A DNA stretch of 64,000 nucleotides from Nansenia antarctica (GCA_963989245.1 OZ022351.1:12332143-12396142), one strand, 5' to 3'. Shown: positions 1 to 11,684, counted from the stretch's first letter. Numbers and translations: made by a program. The notes: generated by a model from the letters alone, not told the origin.

Positions 1-2199
1 TTTTTATGACCAACATTTAAAGGCCCTAATGTTCCTTCTAAAGCTTGCATTTGTCTTGAGGGCTTATAGAGAGCGGTGGGGGGTAGGAGGTAATATTTAC
101 CATGTGTGAAAGACTTCATAACTCACCCCTGGTAAGAGGGAGAGATAGAGATAGAGACGTGTAAAAAAGGGTTGATGCGGGGAGGGAAAGAGGCATGGAA
201 ATACGAGGACTGTTTCCGTCGGAGCGATTCCGTTTAAAATGCCACGTTATCTAGAGATTGCCAAATGTTCTAAGAACCGTGAGCATGTAACGTAATACCT
301 TTTTTTTATCAAGCGTAAGGTCCATACTGACTGCTATTGAATCGTTACCAAAAATAGTCAAGAAATATTTACCAAAAATTCAGTCAGAAATACATTTCTC
401 AAAGGTTCAGCTGTTTTGCCCATGTCACCTTAACCCCTCTGCATTAGCTGTCCTTCTCTGTCTCCTGCGCTCCTTTCCCCCCGCCTTCAGGACCTTAACT
501 GTCATTGGCTTGTTGGACGAGTGCTGCCTCTTCCAGTGGCAGGTGTTTATGTGTGATTAATGGGTAAAGCCAAGTTCTGTGTGGGCGAGGTCGACGTGCT
601 ATCCAACCAGCGCAAATCGTGGCAATTAGTGATTGACTGATGAGGTCACTCACCAATGCGCTTCCTGCTGTGGTCTTTTGTTATTGGGTGCTAAAAGGCG
701 ATCATACAGCACAAAGACACCGATAAGCATCCGTGTCACATGGAGTGACATGGCGTTTACTTCATACAGGATGCACATATGCAGGCACAATGCAGAATAC
801 CAGTAGAGTGTTTTTATCTTCCTGCGTCAGTGAAATTAAATCTTTTGATAATATAGGATACATGCAGAAGAGTTTCTATTGGTCAGCTCGAGCTAAAACA
901 ACGGAGCACATTGGTTTAGAATACCTGCCCTGAGGTTAAGTTCTGTATTGGGAACATATTTACCCTACTGAGTCACGTACTCACTCATAGCTCATAGGTC
1001 CATCCGTGTCATCCATAGGGAGCAGGTTTTGGGCAGGGGGGCGGGGTAGGGTAGGGTATTTTTAAAACGGAGCACAGAGCAATCTCCCCCAACTGTCACC
1101 TGTGCTCTGAACCCCAGGAACCCCTGAGGGCTGAGGACATAGGTAGAACCAAGCTCTGACCTGCCGAATTAAAATGGATCCAAAACATGGCCTTTATATC
1201 ACCAGGAGCCCTGAATGATGAACTACAGACAGACCACCGTATGGCAGCAGCAATACATCCATTTCCTCCCTTCACACCTTCCAATTCCTCCTTCTTCCCT
1301 TCCCCTTTCTCCCTCGACGAGGGGTCAGCCTTCGCCTAGGCTTTACCTCACCTCCACCACCCACCACCCACCATCCCGTCATCTAAAGAAGACATCACAG
1401 AAGATGCAATCATTTCCAAACTCCTAGTGAGTGATCCCAGGGCTCGTATGCGGGTGTTAGGGTATTCAGACCCACGGGTGGCTGGTGACTGATAGCCATT
1501 GGTCTGGGAGGGGAAGCTGAGGGATGGCTTCTGGACTAGGCACAAACTGGCTGAGGGTGAGTGTGCATTTAAACAGCAGAGGATCAGGATCCTCTCTAAA
1601 AACGTACCTGTTCTGCAGCTCAAAATGAAGACAGTTGCAGTTCAACCAAACTGATATCGTTTGGAAATTGTATTCATCATGGAGTGATGGATACATGCAC
1701 CTATTACACCTCATAATTCTTCAGATGAGTCAGCATCAGTGGCAGGCCCGTGGCTGGCAAAAAGTCTGCTATAGGATGGATGGAAGGAAAGTGTTAAAAC
1801 CATAATGCTTTTAAGGATTAGATTACGTATGAATCCTGACAACACGATGCATAGTAATTAGCTCCTGAATCAAGGTAAGCTCTCATCAGGGGGCTGTTTG
1901 ATTTTTATAATTAGCTGGTGAAAATGCTTGTTAAGACAACTGTTTACAGTAGTTTTGATCTTATCAAGTCCTTATCCTCCTTATCTGGTCTCCTCCTCTT
2001 AATGTTGTAGCAAGCTCCCTAGCTAACTAAAGTCAGGTCTAGCAGCAGTGTATTTACAGCTTGTTCATGCTTTGTTTGATCTGCTAGTGCAGTTTCAGAC
2101 TGATGCATGTCAGCTTAAGTTGTTGGTACCAGCATTCAGGAAGTGACTATACATTATACACACAAATATATTTATACATGATTTAATCCTGCAATAATA
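1..2199. other. Intergenic stretch, no gene recognised
   Basis: I see no open frame with recognisable protein similarity, no RNA gene and no clear repeat here. The short open frames have no splice context or family motif and are best treated as chance. Confidence 0.5.
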
Positions 2200-2409
2200 C
2201 GTGAGCTTAGAATTATAAGGTTCTATCTCCGTTTAGGGTAGTTCAGAGATATTGAGCGTCAAAGTTTTTACATTCCATTATGTTTTGTGAGATGGAACCT
2301 TTGTATTTGATTAATTACTAACTAAAAGATTTCACCTAATGGATCAGATTATGTAAAAAACTAAATTTTGACCCAAATGGAGATAGAACCTTATAATTCT
2401 AACGTCACG
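2200..2409. mobile_element. Short TIR element (MITE), copy 1
   Basis: Inverted termini of at least 24 bp start TTAGAATTATAAGG at 2207 and end CCTTATAATTCTAA at 2402. With one local mismatch they extend outward to CGTGA/TCACG. The interior is AT-rich and noncoding. A second copy lies at 12699-12925 with the same termini and similar interior, which shows this is a dispersed non-autonomous family. AATA flanks both sides and may be a target-site duplication. The superfamily cannot be assigned. Confidence 0.7.
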
Positions 2410-3198
2410 AATAGTACTATTACAAACAAATAATTCTCCCCCACTTTTGAAGTCACCAGCTGTCATTGTTACAAATGATTACATCATCATTCTTTCTGTG
2501 GGTCAGCAGGTCTGTACTTAATTGCCTAAAAGTATTCTTGCATAACTCATACCTGGCCTTAACAAAAAGATTCCTCCTGGCTGAACCTGTCTGTCTGGTC
2601 TGTCCACCACACACCTCACCTCCTATTGTCTACAGGACAAATAATCATCATACGCACAGGTTTCTAATGAGGTGTCAACCTTCCTGGAGGAAGCCTCAGG
2701 TGGGTATTGATCTCGATGTTGTGGCGAACGTTGAAAGAGGAGCAGCTGAGAGGGTAATGTACAGTAACAGGAGTTAATTTCAAGTTTAGCCGACACAACC
2801 GTGGTGTCATAATTGTTTTTGTTTGCCTAAAATTCGCCTGGACAGATATCGACCAGATGTAAGGGGGGAGAGGAGAGGTGGGGTTCTGACAGCAGTATCG
2901 CCGTGGCGACTGACAGGCGAGCCTTTTGGGAGCGCTGGTGAAGCGTTGTCTCCTGGGCACTTCGAGGCTCCAGTAATGAGTCCTGTATGGCATTTCTGCT
3001 CAGTCTTTAGTCTGGAGGAGGAAGGTTTACCCAAACTGAACTGAGATCAGAAGCAGGCGATAGGATGAGGACAACAAGCCTACGCATTCTGGATGTTGGG
3101 TTGTCTCCTAGGATCGAAGAGCACAGAATTGCAGCGATGCCAAGGTTGAGGTCAAATACCACAATACAGCATTGTCAAGCAATGTCAAACCAACTGAT

Positions 3199-3243
<45 letters not shown>

Positions 3244-4222
3244 TTCATCACCATCTCATCACTCACTTTCATTCAACATAGCCCCGAACCTCCTGAATAT
3301 ATAACAAATGGCCCCCATCACCACCCTCCTCCCCCATACCACATTCCCTCGAATAGTGTTTTTCAAATCCCCCAGTTCAGCCCCAGCCCTCCTTGATTTA
3401 AAAAAAGAATTACAATTATTTGTCATTCTAATTTGTCTGGTTTGGACAGATGGAAATAAAAGAACGAGGGGAGGCTTTGTGAGACAAGGGGCACACACAT
3501 GATTCATCGCTCTGTCTTCCCAGCCCAGATTAATATTTGAATGTAATTATTACTTCCCTAGCCATTAGCGCACTGGCTAAATGAAATCATGTGAGAGAGG
3601 TATTTCATTAAAGTTGCCTGGGATGGGAGAGGAGGATTCACTAGCGATCGCTGGGCTAAATGAGCGATCGGACACGGAAGGCGGGAGCGCCCTGAGAGAT
3701 GCTGTGCATTGTAATAGGGAGGATGTTATCTTTTACTGCGTGCCCTGATGATGGCACATTTAGAAGGACATTCCCTCATTAGTTTTCCCCATATTGAATG
3801 AGGCATATACTGTATCAATGCCAAACTGTAAATCATTGTAAGTGTGTTTAGATTGAATTGGATTTCACTTCTCACACTCCTTTTTTTTTCAACATGCAAT
3901 TCGAGATAAGAGCGTTTGAAACCGTTTAGCCGATTTGCGTGAAGTGAATGCGTGGTGAGCAGTGCTGAATGACTACTGTTTTGCATGTGGTGAAATTACA
4001 AAAATAAAGGAAAACTAATCTTTTTTTAGTGGAGATTATGATTTCAAGTTTGGGAACACTTTTGGATTATTCTTTGTTACCTTTTGAGAAGATGATTACT
4101 AAGGCCCAGACCAAGGTGATTTACTCGTTAGGGCTTTAACAAGTCAGGTGAATATACAGTAATTCCAGGGTTGAACTATATATTCTGAAGTAACTCCATG
4201 CCTTCTAAAGTATCCGCCTGCG
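2410..4222. other. Intergenic stretch with one microsatellite
   Basis: Apart from the (CA)n tract at 3199-3240, nothing is recognisable. The open frames around 2660-3500 are products of chance and of the CA tract. Confidence 0.4.
3199..3240. repeat. (CA)n microsatellite, about 21 units
   Basis: An uninterrupted CA dinucleotide tract, visible directly. Confidence 0.95.
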
Positions 4223-5359
4223 GTGGCTGTTGTGTCTGGTGTTCCTCTAAACAGTTGTCAGAATCAAGATAGTTCACACCATCAAGGAGAAGGCTACAAA
4301 AAACTCTCGCAACGTTTCAAACTACCTGTTTCCACTGTCAGAAGCATTATCAGAAAATGGAAAATAAATGGAACAATTCAAGGCAAGATCTGGAAGACCA
4401 AGAAAGACAAATGTCAGATAGAATGGCCCGAGATCTGGTGAGAAATGCTCAGAAGAACCCACACATCACTGCAAAAGAGCTGCAAAAAAGAGTAGTAGAC
4501 ACCAGTCTATAAAGCGTACCTTAAACAACAAAGACCTACATGGCAGAGCTGCCTTTCCTACGACCTCAACACAACATTAAGCACCTATTGGAACAATGTG
4601 CTTTGGACTGACAAAACCAAAATGTAACCTTTTGGTCATAACCAAAGAAGGTATGTTTGGAGAGAAGAACACCTTGCCAACTGTTAAGCATGGAGGTGGA
4701 TCCATTATGCTTTGGGATTGTGTAGCAGCTGGGGGCACAGGCAATATTGTGCGGGTGGAAGGAAGAATGGATTCCACCAAATGAAGTTGAAGAGAGGTTG
4801 GGTATTCCAGCAAGACAATGACCCAAAGCATACCTCAAAATCAACCATGATTTTCATGCCACATGAAATGTTCATGCCACAGAAAACAAATGAAGTACCT
4901 CCAGGAAAGATGGATGAAGGTTTTGGAATGGCAATCACAGTCCCCACACTTGAATATGATTGAAAATCTGTGGAGAGATCTCAAACATGCCGTGCATGCA
5001 AGATGGCCAAAGAATATTTCTGAGCTAGAGGTGTTCTGCCAGGAAGAATGGGGAAAAATTCCCAAAACAATAATTGAAAGACTCTTAGCTGGCTACAGGA
5101 AACGTTTGTAAGCTAGTTGCCCGAGGAGGAGTTACAAACTACTAGCTGATATAGGGGTTCCAAACTAAAGGCCATTTTCCTTATTTTATTATTTTGAAAC
5201 TGTAAAAAGTAAAAAATAAAAATGAATCTTGCTTTAAAATCTGATGAAATGTGTCCTGTTTAACTTTGTACCGTTTAGAGGTTAGGTTTGCTTCTTTTCA
5301 CTTAGATATCTATTGTAAGGCATTTTGACTAGGTGTGCCCACATTGTTGCACTCCACTG
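4223..5359 (+). pseudogene. Degenerate Tc1-like transposase and 3' terminus
   Basis: The reading frames, broken by several shifts and stops, carry Tc1-family signatures in order: a helix-turn-helix segment (GEGYKKLSQRFKLPVSTVRSI, about 4283-4350), the catalytic block DNDPKHTS near 4817-4842, and SPHLNMIENLWRDLK near 4950-4985. The right end reads CACTG at 5355-5359 followed by TA, the expected Tc1 terminus and TA target. No matching left terminus is found; the nearest candidate, at about 4154, does not match the right end. This is a dead, 5'-truncated copy without coding capacity. Confidence 0.85.
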
Positions 5360-5456
5360 TACATACACATGCAAATATACACATACATGCAAATAGCTCA
5401 TCATAATTACCATACAAAAGTATATGGTACATGATGGAGAGGTAATGTTATAGCTG

Positions 5457-5490
5457 AGCACATACATACATACATACATACATACATACA
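5457..5490. repeat. (CATA)n microsatellite
   Basis: About eight CATA units followed by non-repetitive sequence. Confidence 0.9.
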
Positions 5491-5549
5491 TCAGAGTTTG
5501 CATATCGTGTGCATGTCGGCATGATGGCGTCTGTGTTTGGCATTGCCGT

Positions 5550-5803
5550 GGGACAGCTGTGGCGCAGGAGGTAGAGCCGGCGTCTAATGATCACAAGGTC
5601 GGTAAGTCGGTGGTTCGAACCCCGGCTGGCCACATGTTGAGGTGTCCTTGGGCAAGACACTGAAGCCCAAATTGCTCCTAATGAGCGTGCCGGCACCTTG
5701 CATGGTAGCTTGCCATTGGTGTGGGAATGTGTGTGTGAATGGGTGAATGAGAGGCCATTGTACAGCGCTTTGGAATAAGGCGCTATATAAGTCAGTCCAT
5801 TTG
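5550..5803 (+). mobile_element. tRNA-derived SINE, family 2, copy 1
   Basis: The head is tRNA-like: a box-A-like stretch (TGGCGCAGGAGGTAGAGCCG) and a box-B-like GGTTCGAACCCCGG. The body contains CTTGGGCAAGACACTGAAGC and the tail GCGCTTTGGAATAAGGCGCTA. A second copy lies at 62381-62611 with the same head, body and tail order. The tRNA head is not a functional tRNA because the cloverleaf cannot be closed. Confidence 0.85.
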
Positions 5804-6261
5804 TCGTTGCTGCCGCGCGTCAGTCTCTACCTGTCCTGTGAGGTGTCCTTGGGTGTTCTGAAAGGCGGCATACAAATAACATGAATTATTATTATTATTA
5901 TTATACATACACATACAAAATGAAAAGGAGAGAAAACAAAAGAAAACAAAAATGAGAGAAAACAAAAGAAAAGGGTACAATGCAAAAGAGACATTGATTA
6001 TATCCACCTCCTACATCGCTCCTGGTCAATTCACAACAACTGCTCAAACGGCTTATTACAGAGCCTAGAATTGTTCATCCCCAGATCCGTCCAGCAAAGT
6101 GTGATAAGTCCATTTTATGAATGGGCCCCAAATACTTTGGAATCTTTCCTGCCTGTCTTTGCATGTGTGTTGACACAATTATTGATGTCATGCAGGTATA
6201 GGCTACTTAAAATGATTGGAATTCCAGATTATTTGTTGAGGTTTCAAGAATATCGCCTCAT
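5804..6261. other. Intergenic stretch with short ATT repeat
   Basis: It contains an (ATT)n tract at about 5885-5903 and otherwise no recognisable feature. Confidence 0.4.
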
Positions 6262-6315
6262 GTTATGAAGTATAGTCTCCTGTTATTAAGTATAGTCTCC
6301 TGTTATGAAGTATAG
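6262..6315. repeat. 20-bp tandem repeat, 2.7 copies, interrupted by element A
   Basis: The unit GTTATGAAGTATAGTCTCCT repeats at 6262, 6282 and 6302. The last unit is cut after ATAG, which is exactly the target-site duplication of the LTR element that follows. Confidence 0.85.
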
Positions 6316-6508
6316 TGTAGTGCCGAGAGACGGGAGTCGGAGGCGGCGTATCAAATGTCACAGCTAGACGTTTATTAACAGACATGAACAAGTTGCTACC
6401 ACACACTTAAAACAGGAACTAAAAACTGAGTACCACCCACTTAACCCTCCGTACGGAACAATACTCCCAACTATTAGTTCCGGGGGTGAATTATGTTAAC
6501 CCACCACA
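6316..6508 (-). repeat. 3' LTR of element A
   Basis: 193 bp, begins TG and ends CA. It differs from the other LTR by one base (ATGAACA versus ATGAGCA) and one A in a homopolymer. Confidence 0.95.
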
Positions 6509-6510
6509 CA

Positions 6511-6521
6511 AGCCCCCCCAG
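6511..6521 (-). other. Polypurine tract of element A
   Basis: On the element's sense strand a TGGGGGGGCTT stretch sits directly before the 3' LTR, the expected place for the plus-strand primer. The purine run is short. Confidence 0.55.
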
Positions 6522-6595
6522 AATTCACCCATAGTCAAAATCCCTGTGTCGGGGAGGGACGACGATCCGACCCCGGCGGGTGCGGGACGCAGGGG

Positions 6596-6680
6596 CATCC
6601 GGGGCAGGGGCAGGGGCAGGGCCAGCCGGGGCCGGGGCAGGGGGAACCGGGACAGGGGCAGGGGCAGGGGCAGCTGAAGG
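6596..6680 (-). repeat. GC-rich hexamer-type tandem array in the pol C terminus
   Basis: GGGGCAGG-type units repeat on the + strand and encode alternating Pro/Ala residues (PAPAPVPVPPAPAPAGPAPA) at the end of Pol A. The array looks expandable and is probably variable in length. Confidence 0.75.
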
Positions 6681-9600
6681 CACCGCGACCGGGGGCGGGG
6701 GGTGGGGCATGGGGGGGCGGCCACGGCGTGGGGGCTGAGCCAGTTCCAATGGCCGGGAAACGTCCACGTGAGCGGACTTGATCCTATCAATGGAGACCGT
6801 CTCGTGTCTACCACCAACGTCCACCACCAGGGTCTTGTCCCCGTGTTGTAGGACCTTGAACGGGCCATCGTAAGGGGGGCGTAGGGGGCCGCGGTGGGCG
6901 TCGTGGCGAATGAAGACAAAGTCTGACGAGCGCAGCTCGGTGGGGACCCGGAAAGCAGGGGTACCGTGCTGTGAAGTGGGGACGGGTGCGAACACCTCAG
7001 CGGCTTCCAGTAGGGAGGAGCGCTGCCTGGCTGCAGACCAGGGGACAGTGGCATCCGGGATGAAATCCCCGGGGACTCGTAGGGTTTGGCCGTACACGAG
7101 TTCGGCAGACGAGGACTGCAAGTCCTCTTTGGGGGCACATCTGAGGCCAAGCATGACCCACGGAAGTTTGTCCACCCAGTTGCCGTCCGTCAAACTCGCG
7201 CGTAGGGCCGCCTTCATTGAGCGGTGGAACCGCTCGCACAAACCGTTAGCCTGGGGGTGATAGGCAGTAGTGCGGTGCAGCTTTACCCCCAAACCACCAG
7301 CTACAGCGTTCCACAGTTCCGAGGTAAACTGCGAGCCACGGTCAGAGGACAGGTCAGACGGGGTCCCAAAGCGCGCGACCCACGTGCCGATGAACGCACG
7401 GGCCACGTCGGAAGACGCCGTCGAGGAGAGGGGAACGGCTTCGGGCCAGCGGGTCGTCCTGTCCACCATGGTGAAAAGGTAGGTGAAGCCGTGAGAGGCG
7501 GGCAGTGGTCCCACAAGGTCGACGTTGACGTGGTCGAACCTCCTCTCAGGAACAGTGAAGGGCTCAAAAGGGGCTCTGGTATGGCGGTGTACTTTGGCGC
7601 GTTGACAGGCCACGCACGTGTCGACCCAGCCCCTTACCTCCTTCTTGAGTCCCTGCCATACGAACTTCTCAGAAACCAATTTTACGGATGGTTTCCTGCC
7701 GGGGTGGGAGAGGTTGTGTACAGCCTCAAAAACGGGCCGGCGCCAGTTCACAGGGACTAGCGGCCGCGGCTGGCCCGTAGAGAAGTCGCACAGCAGTTTT
7801 GCGCCTGAGTCACCGACTGCGACATCCTCCAAGCGTAGTCCTGTGTCCGCGTTCTTGAGGGTCTGGACCCCGTGATCGGAGTCCTGGTCCGCACTCATGC
7901 GTAGGTAGTCGAGACCCAGTTGAACGGCCCCGACGACCGCTCTGGAGAGACAGTCCGCGACCACGTTGGACTTGCCAGCGATGTGTTGGATGTCTGTGGT
8001 GTACTCAGATATGTACGAGAGCTGGCGCTGCTGGCGGGCAGACCAAGGCTCGGCCACCTTGGACATGGAGAACGTGAGGGGTTTGTGATCCACGAACGCC
8101 GTGAACTCACGGCCTTCCAGCAGGAACCGGAAGTGGCGGACTGCCAAAAAGAGGCCAAGGAGCTCCCTGTCGAACGCGCTGTATTTGCGCTCTCTGGGCG
8201 TCAACTGACGGCTGAAAAAGGCGAGCGGCTGCCAGGCGCCTGCGACCCATTGTTCGTGCACCGCGCCGACGGCGTAGTCCGACGCATCGGTGGTGATGGC
8301 AATAGGGGCCTTGGGTGACGGGTGGGCCAACATGGCGGCCCGGCTTAGGGCGGTCTTGGTGGCAATGAAGGCGGCTTCCCTCTCGGCCGTCCAGTCGATG
8401 GCCTGGTTGGGGGATTTGTCCTTCATAGCCTCGTACAGCGGGTGCATGGTGTGGGCTGCACGGTGGATGAACCGGTGATAAAAAGTCACCATTCCGAGAA
8501 ACTCTCGGAGCGCTCGAGCTGTGTGTGGGCGGGGGAAGGCGGAAACGGCCTCCACCTTCGATGGGAGGGGGGCGGCCCCATCTTTGTTGATGAGATGCCC
8601 AAGGAATCGGATGGAGGGTAACCCGAACAGACACTTCGCCGGGTTAATGATCAGGCCATGTTGGCTGAGCCTCGTGAAGAGGTCTCGGAGATGTGCCAGG
8701 TGCTCTTCCACCGAGGAGCTGGCAACGAGGATGTCGTCCAAATAGACGAATAGGAATGGCATGTCTCTGAGCGTCGAATCCATTAGCCGCTGAAAGGACT
8801 GGGCCGCATTCTTAAGTCCAAACGGCATGCGTAGGAATTCGAATAGCCCGAACGGCGTGATCACCGCCGTTTTGGGAATGTCTGAAGGGTGCACGGAGAC
8901 TTGGTGGTAGCCACGCACCAGGTCCACCTTTGAGAAAACCAGCTTACCCGCCAGATGCGCAGAGAAGTCCTGAATGTGGGGACTGGGTAGCGGTCGGGTG
9001 TCGTAGCGTCGTTGAGGCGGCGGTAGTCGCCACACGGTCGCCATCCGCCGTCTGGTTTCGGCACGATGTGTAGCGGTGAGGCCCATGGGCTGTCTGAGCG
9101 GCGGATGATACCAAGGCGCTCCATGTTGGCGAACTCAGACTTAGCGACTGCTAGCCTGTCGGGGTTGAGCCGCCGGGCCCTAGCGTAGATGGGGGCGCCC
9201 TTGGTCTCTATGTGGTGCTCCACCCCATGCTTGGTAGTGGTGGCGGAAAATGTGGGCTGTGTCAAGCTGGGGAACTCGCTGAGCAGGCGCTGATAGTTGT
9301 CACCCTCTGAGAGTGAGCTGGAGAGCCCACCGTATGTCGCCTCACCGCGGACACATGCAAGTGAGGAGAATGTCAGTGCGTCCACCAGGCGGTTGTTCTT
9401 GACGTCCACGAGCAGTCCGTGAGCACATAGGAAATCTGCACCGAGGAGGGGGAAAGAGATGTCGGCCGTGACGAATTCCCATGTAAACCGCTGACCCCCG
9501 AAACATAGGTCTACAGCTTTCGTGCCATAGGTGCGGATGGGGGTGTCGTTAGCGGACTTTAAATGTGGGCCATGACCTCCCCTGGCGGTGTCATCCACTG

Positions 9601-9708
9601 TCGCAGGCAGGACGCTCCTCTGAGCACCGGTGTCACAGAGGAATTTGCACCCGGAGAGAGTGTCTCTGATGAATAGTAGCTGGTTTGCTGTGCCCACGCT
9701 CATAGCCA

Positions 9709-10398
9709 CTACCGAACGCAGGCTTTGCCGTTTCCCGCCGAGCCGTAGTTGCAAGGGGAGCGGCACCTCGTCGCCTTCGCGCCAAAGCGTGAGTGGAAAT
9801 AGCACATGCCTGGGCTAGCACGGCTATCGGTGGTAGGTGGGCCCTTGTTAGCTAGCCTGTCTCTGCCAGGGGGAGTGTAATTGTGTGTCGGGGCTAGCAC
9901 TTCAGGGGTAAAACGCTGGGTAGCTAGGAAGAAGCGGTCAGCCTCCTCTGCTAACTCACGGGGTTCCGTAATAGACGTATTAGCGAGCGCCGTCTGTACA
10001 TGTGCAGGCATGTGCCGAAGAAACAGTTCAATAAAAAGAAAATTTGGTTCTTCCGTACCTAGTAGGTTCAGCATCATGTCCATGTGCTGGGAAGGCTTGC
10101 TGTTTCCCAGCCCCTGAATTGCGAACAGACGTCGGGCTCGTTCTGACCGTGATAGTTCGAAGGTCCTGAGGAGGAGAGTCTTAAACGCTGTATATTTATT
10201 CAGGGCAGGGGGAGCTGTAATGAAGCCCACCGTTCTGGCTGCAGTGGAGCTCCCCAGAGCCGAGACGACATGGTAGTAGCGTGCGGCGTTTTCTGCAATC
10301 CCACGGAGGGCGAACTGCGCCTCCGTCTGAGCGAACCATGCTGCCGCGGACGTCTCCCAAAACTCTGGCAATTTGAGAATAACGGCGTTATTCGCCAT
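9709..10398 (-). CDS. gag of element A
   Basis: 229 residues from the ATG at 10398. That start is preferred over an upstream in-frame ATG at 10539 because the latter lies inside the 5' LTR. The core has the capsid-type pattern LPEFWETSAAAWFAQTEAQF typical of a large metazoan gypsy group. Near the C terminus is a C-X2-H-X9-C-X3-C motif (CYFHSRFGAKATRCRSPC) instead of the usual CCHC knuckle. The frame is intact. It overlaps pol, which is in the -1 frame. Gag forms the particle shell and binds the RNA genome. Confidence 0.88.
   Translation of the reverse strand: MANNAVILKLPEFWETSAAAWFAQTEAQFALRGIAENAARYYHVVSALGSSTAARTVGFITAPPALNKYTAFKTLLLRTFELSRSERARRLFAIQGLGNSKPSQHMDMMLNLLGTEEPNFLFIELFLRHMPAHVQTALANTSITEPRELAEEADRFFLATQRFTPEVLAPTHNYTPPGRDRLANKGPPTTDSRASPGMCYFHSRFGAKATRCRSPCNYGSAGNGKACVR
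9730..9736 (-). promoter_or_regulatory. Candidate -1 frameshift heptamer G GGA AAC in element A
   Basis: On the minus strand gag reads GCG GGA AAC GGC, so the heptamer GGGAAAC is correctly phased (X XXY YYZ). Slipping back one base enters the open pol frame, 21 bases before the gag stop. The same heptamer is used in the host gene PEG10 and occurs in element D. Confidence 0.7.
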
Positions 10399-10432
10399 GT
10401 TCGGTTCAGTCTCGGATACTTCAACGGGACTG

Positions 10433-10447
10433 ACGTCGGGGTCACCA
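10433..10447 (-). other. Primer binding site for tRNA-Trp, element A
   Basis: The + strand reads ACGTCGGGGTCACCA, 15 bases identical to the 3' end of vertebrate tRNA-Trp with CCA. It lies one base inside the 5' LTR. After one mismatch a further base matches. CsRn1-clade elements are known to use tRNA-Trp. Confidence 0.85.
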
Positions 10448-10448
10448 A

Positions 10449-10640
10449 TGTAGTGCCGAGAGACGGGAGTCGGAGGCGGCGTATCAAATGTCACAGCTAG
10501 ACGTTTATTAACAGACATGAGCAAGTTGCTACCACACACTTAAAACAGGAACTAAAACTGAGTACCACCCACTTAACCCTCCGTACGGAACAATACTCCC
10601 AACTATTAGTTCCGGGGGTGAATTATGTTAACCCACCACA
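10449..10640 (-). repeat. 5' LTR of element A
   Basis: 192 bp, begins TG and ends CA, paired with the LTR at 6316-6508. Confidence 0.95.
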
Positions 10641-10644
10641 ATAG

Positions 10645-11418
10645 CCTCATTAATTTTTTGATTACTAATCTAAGTCTAAGTGTCTTTGAAGGACAATCTA
10701 CTGTGTATACTGCAATTACACCTAGATTTCGGGCGGAGAAGCGGCGAACAAGCAACGCCAGCGTCCTCTCTCAACCGGCATTTTTAGAAAAAACAAACAA
10801 ACAATGCACTTCCTCCTGTCTCTGTCATGCATCGACAGTTCCTCTCATCGTCCGATGGAGGCATACCCAAAGCCTACGTAAAGATTGGTCGTTTTCTGTG
10901 GCATGAACAATCGGAACATGCATCCATATCTCGGGGGTTGCATTTCTGATATCAGTCCTTGTTTCGAAATGTTATTCCTAGTAATAAATCATCTCTCACG
11001 TATTAACCCCATGTAGAGCATGGCTCTAAATGAATCACACGGACAGTTACCATAACAGAATAGATTGTGATTAGAAGATTTGGTTGAATATTGCATAACT
11101 TACATGTATTCACCTCAGACTGCACCTCCATCTTGGTGGAGGTCAACTGCAATAACCTAATAGAGGAGTTGTACACTCAGGTTGAATGAGAAACCATATT
11201 TATGGCCCCCAGTTAAGAGAGGAAGACACATGAGAGTGTGTCTAGTATGTGAACGTTTTTCGAAAAAAGCCAAGCGGAGCTGGAGGTGACAGCTTCAAGC
11301 TTGTCAGGTAGGTTACATGGTTACCTGCCTCTCTCCTCACATCTACTCTCCTGTGATGCTATAAGGGCATAAGCCCTGGAAGCTTTTCTTAGTGGCATGG
11401 GAAGGGTGATATCACTGA
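10645..11418. other. Intergenic stretch, nothing recognised
   Basis: No repeat, RNA or protein similarity is visible. Confidence 0.4.
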
Positions 11419-11515
11419 GCACATCCACACATACAGTCACATACATCCACACATACAGTCACATACATCCACACATACAGTCACATACATCCACACATAC
11501 AGTCACACATACAAC
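11419..11515. repeat. 20-bp tandem repeat, about 4-5 copies
   Basis: Units of CATCCACACATACAGTCACA in tandem, next to the long CA tract and probably derived from it by slippage. Confidence 0.8.
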
Positions 11516-11540
11516 TCCAGCGAGGGTTTATCTGTCATGT

Positions 11541-11622
<82 letters not shown>

Positions 11623-11641
11623 AGAGACAGACACACACACA

Positions 11642-11684
<43 letters not shown>

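Larger units (their letters stand above)
6525..9805 (-). pseudogene. pol of element A, one frameshift
   Basis: Two overlapping frames. The upstream frame (8861-9805) holds the aspartic protease (motif CDTGAQRSVLP) and the first part of reverse transcriptase. The downstream frame (6525 to about 8980) holds the rest: YLDD near 8733-8744, RNase H (TTDASDYAVG), integrase zinc-binding HHCC and DDE residues (VDLVGPLP, SDRGSQF, then the glutamate in LCERFHRS). The frames join near the G run at 8978-8981, where one base appears to be missing. Translation probably enters by -1 frameshifting from gag near 9730-9736, so the ATG at 9805 is not needed. The C terminus is a proline/alanine repeat encoded by a GC-rich tandem array. 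Confidence 0.9.
6316..10640 (-). mobile_element. LTR retrotransposon A, Ty3/gypsy, CsRn1-like
   Basis: A 4325-bp element with LTRs at 6316-6508 and 10449-10640 that differ at two positions by eye. The 4-bp target duplication ATAG lies at 6312-6315 and 10641-10644. Reading right to left it has 5' LTR, tRNA-Trp primer site, gag, pol (protease, reverse transcriptase, RNase H, integrase), purine tract and 3' LTR. The Gag CHCC motif together with the tRNA-Trp primer matches what is known of the CsRn1 clade, first described in a liver fluke. One apparent base deletion in pol is the only break I see. The near-identical LTRs indicate a young insertion. Confidence 0.95.

Noticed and set aside
5560..5640. 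tRNA gene at the box-B-like motif (and similarly at 16010, 34120, 61320 and 62420)
   Set aside because: The motifs are SINE heads. Acceptor stems do not close and SINE bodies follow, so these are not functional tRNA genes.
7224..7760. 178-codon plus-strand frame
   Set aside because: Antisense shadow of the integrase region of element A, which is GC-rich and therefore has few stops on the opposite strand.
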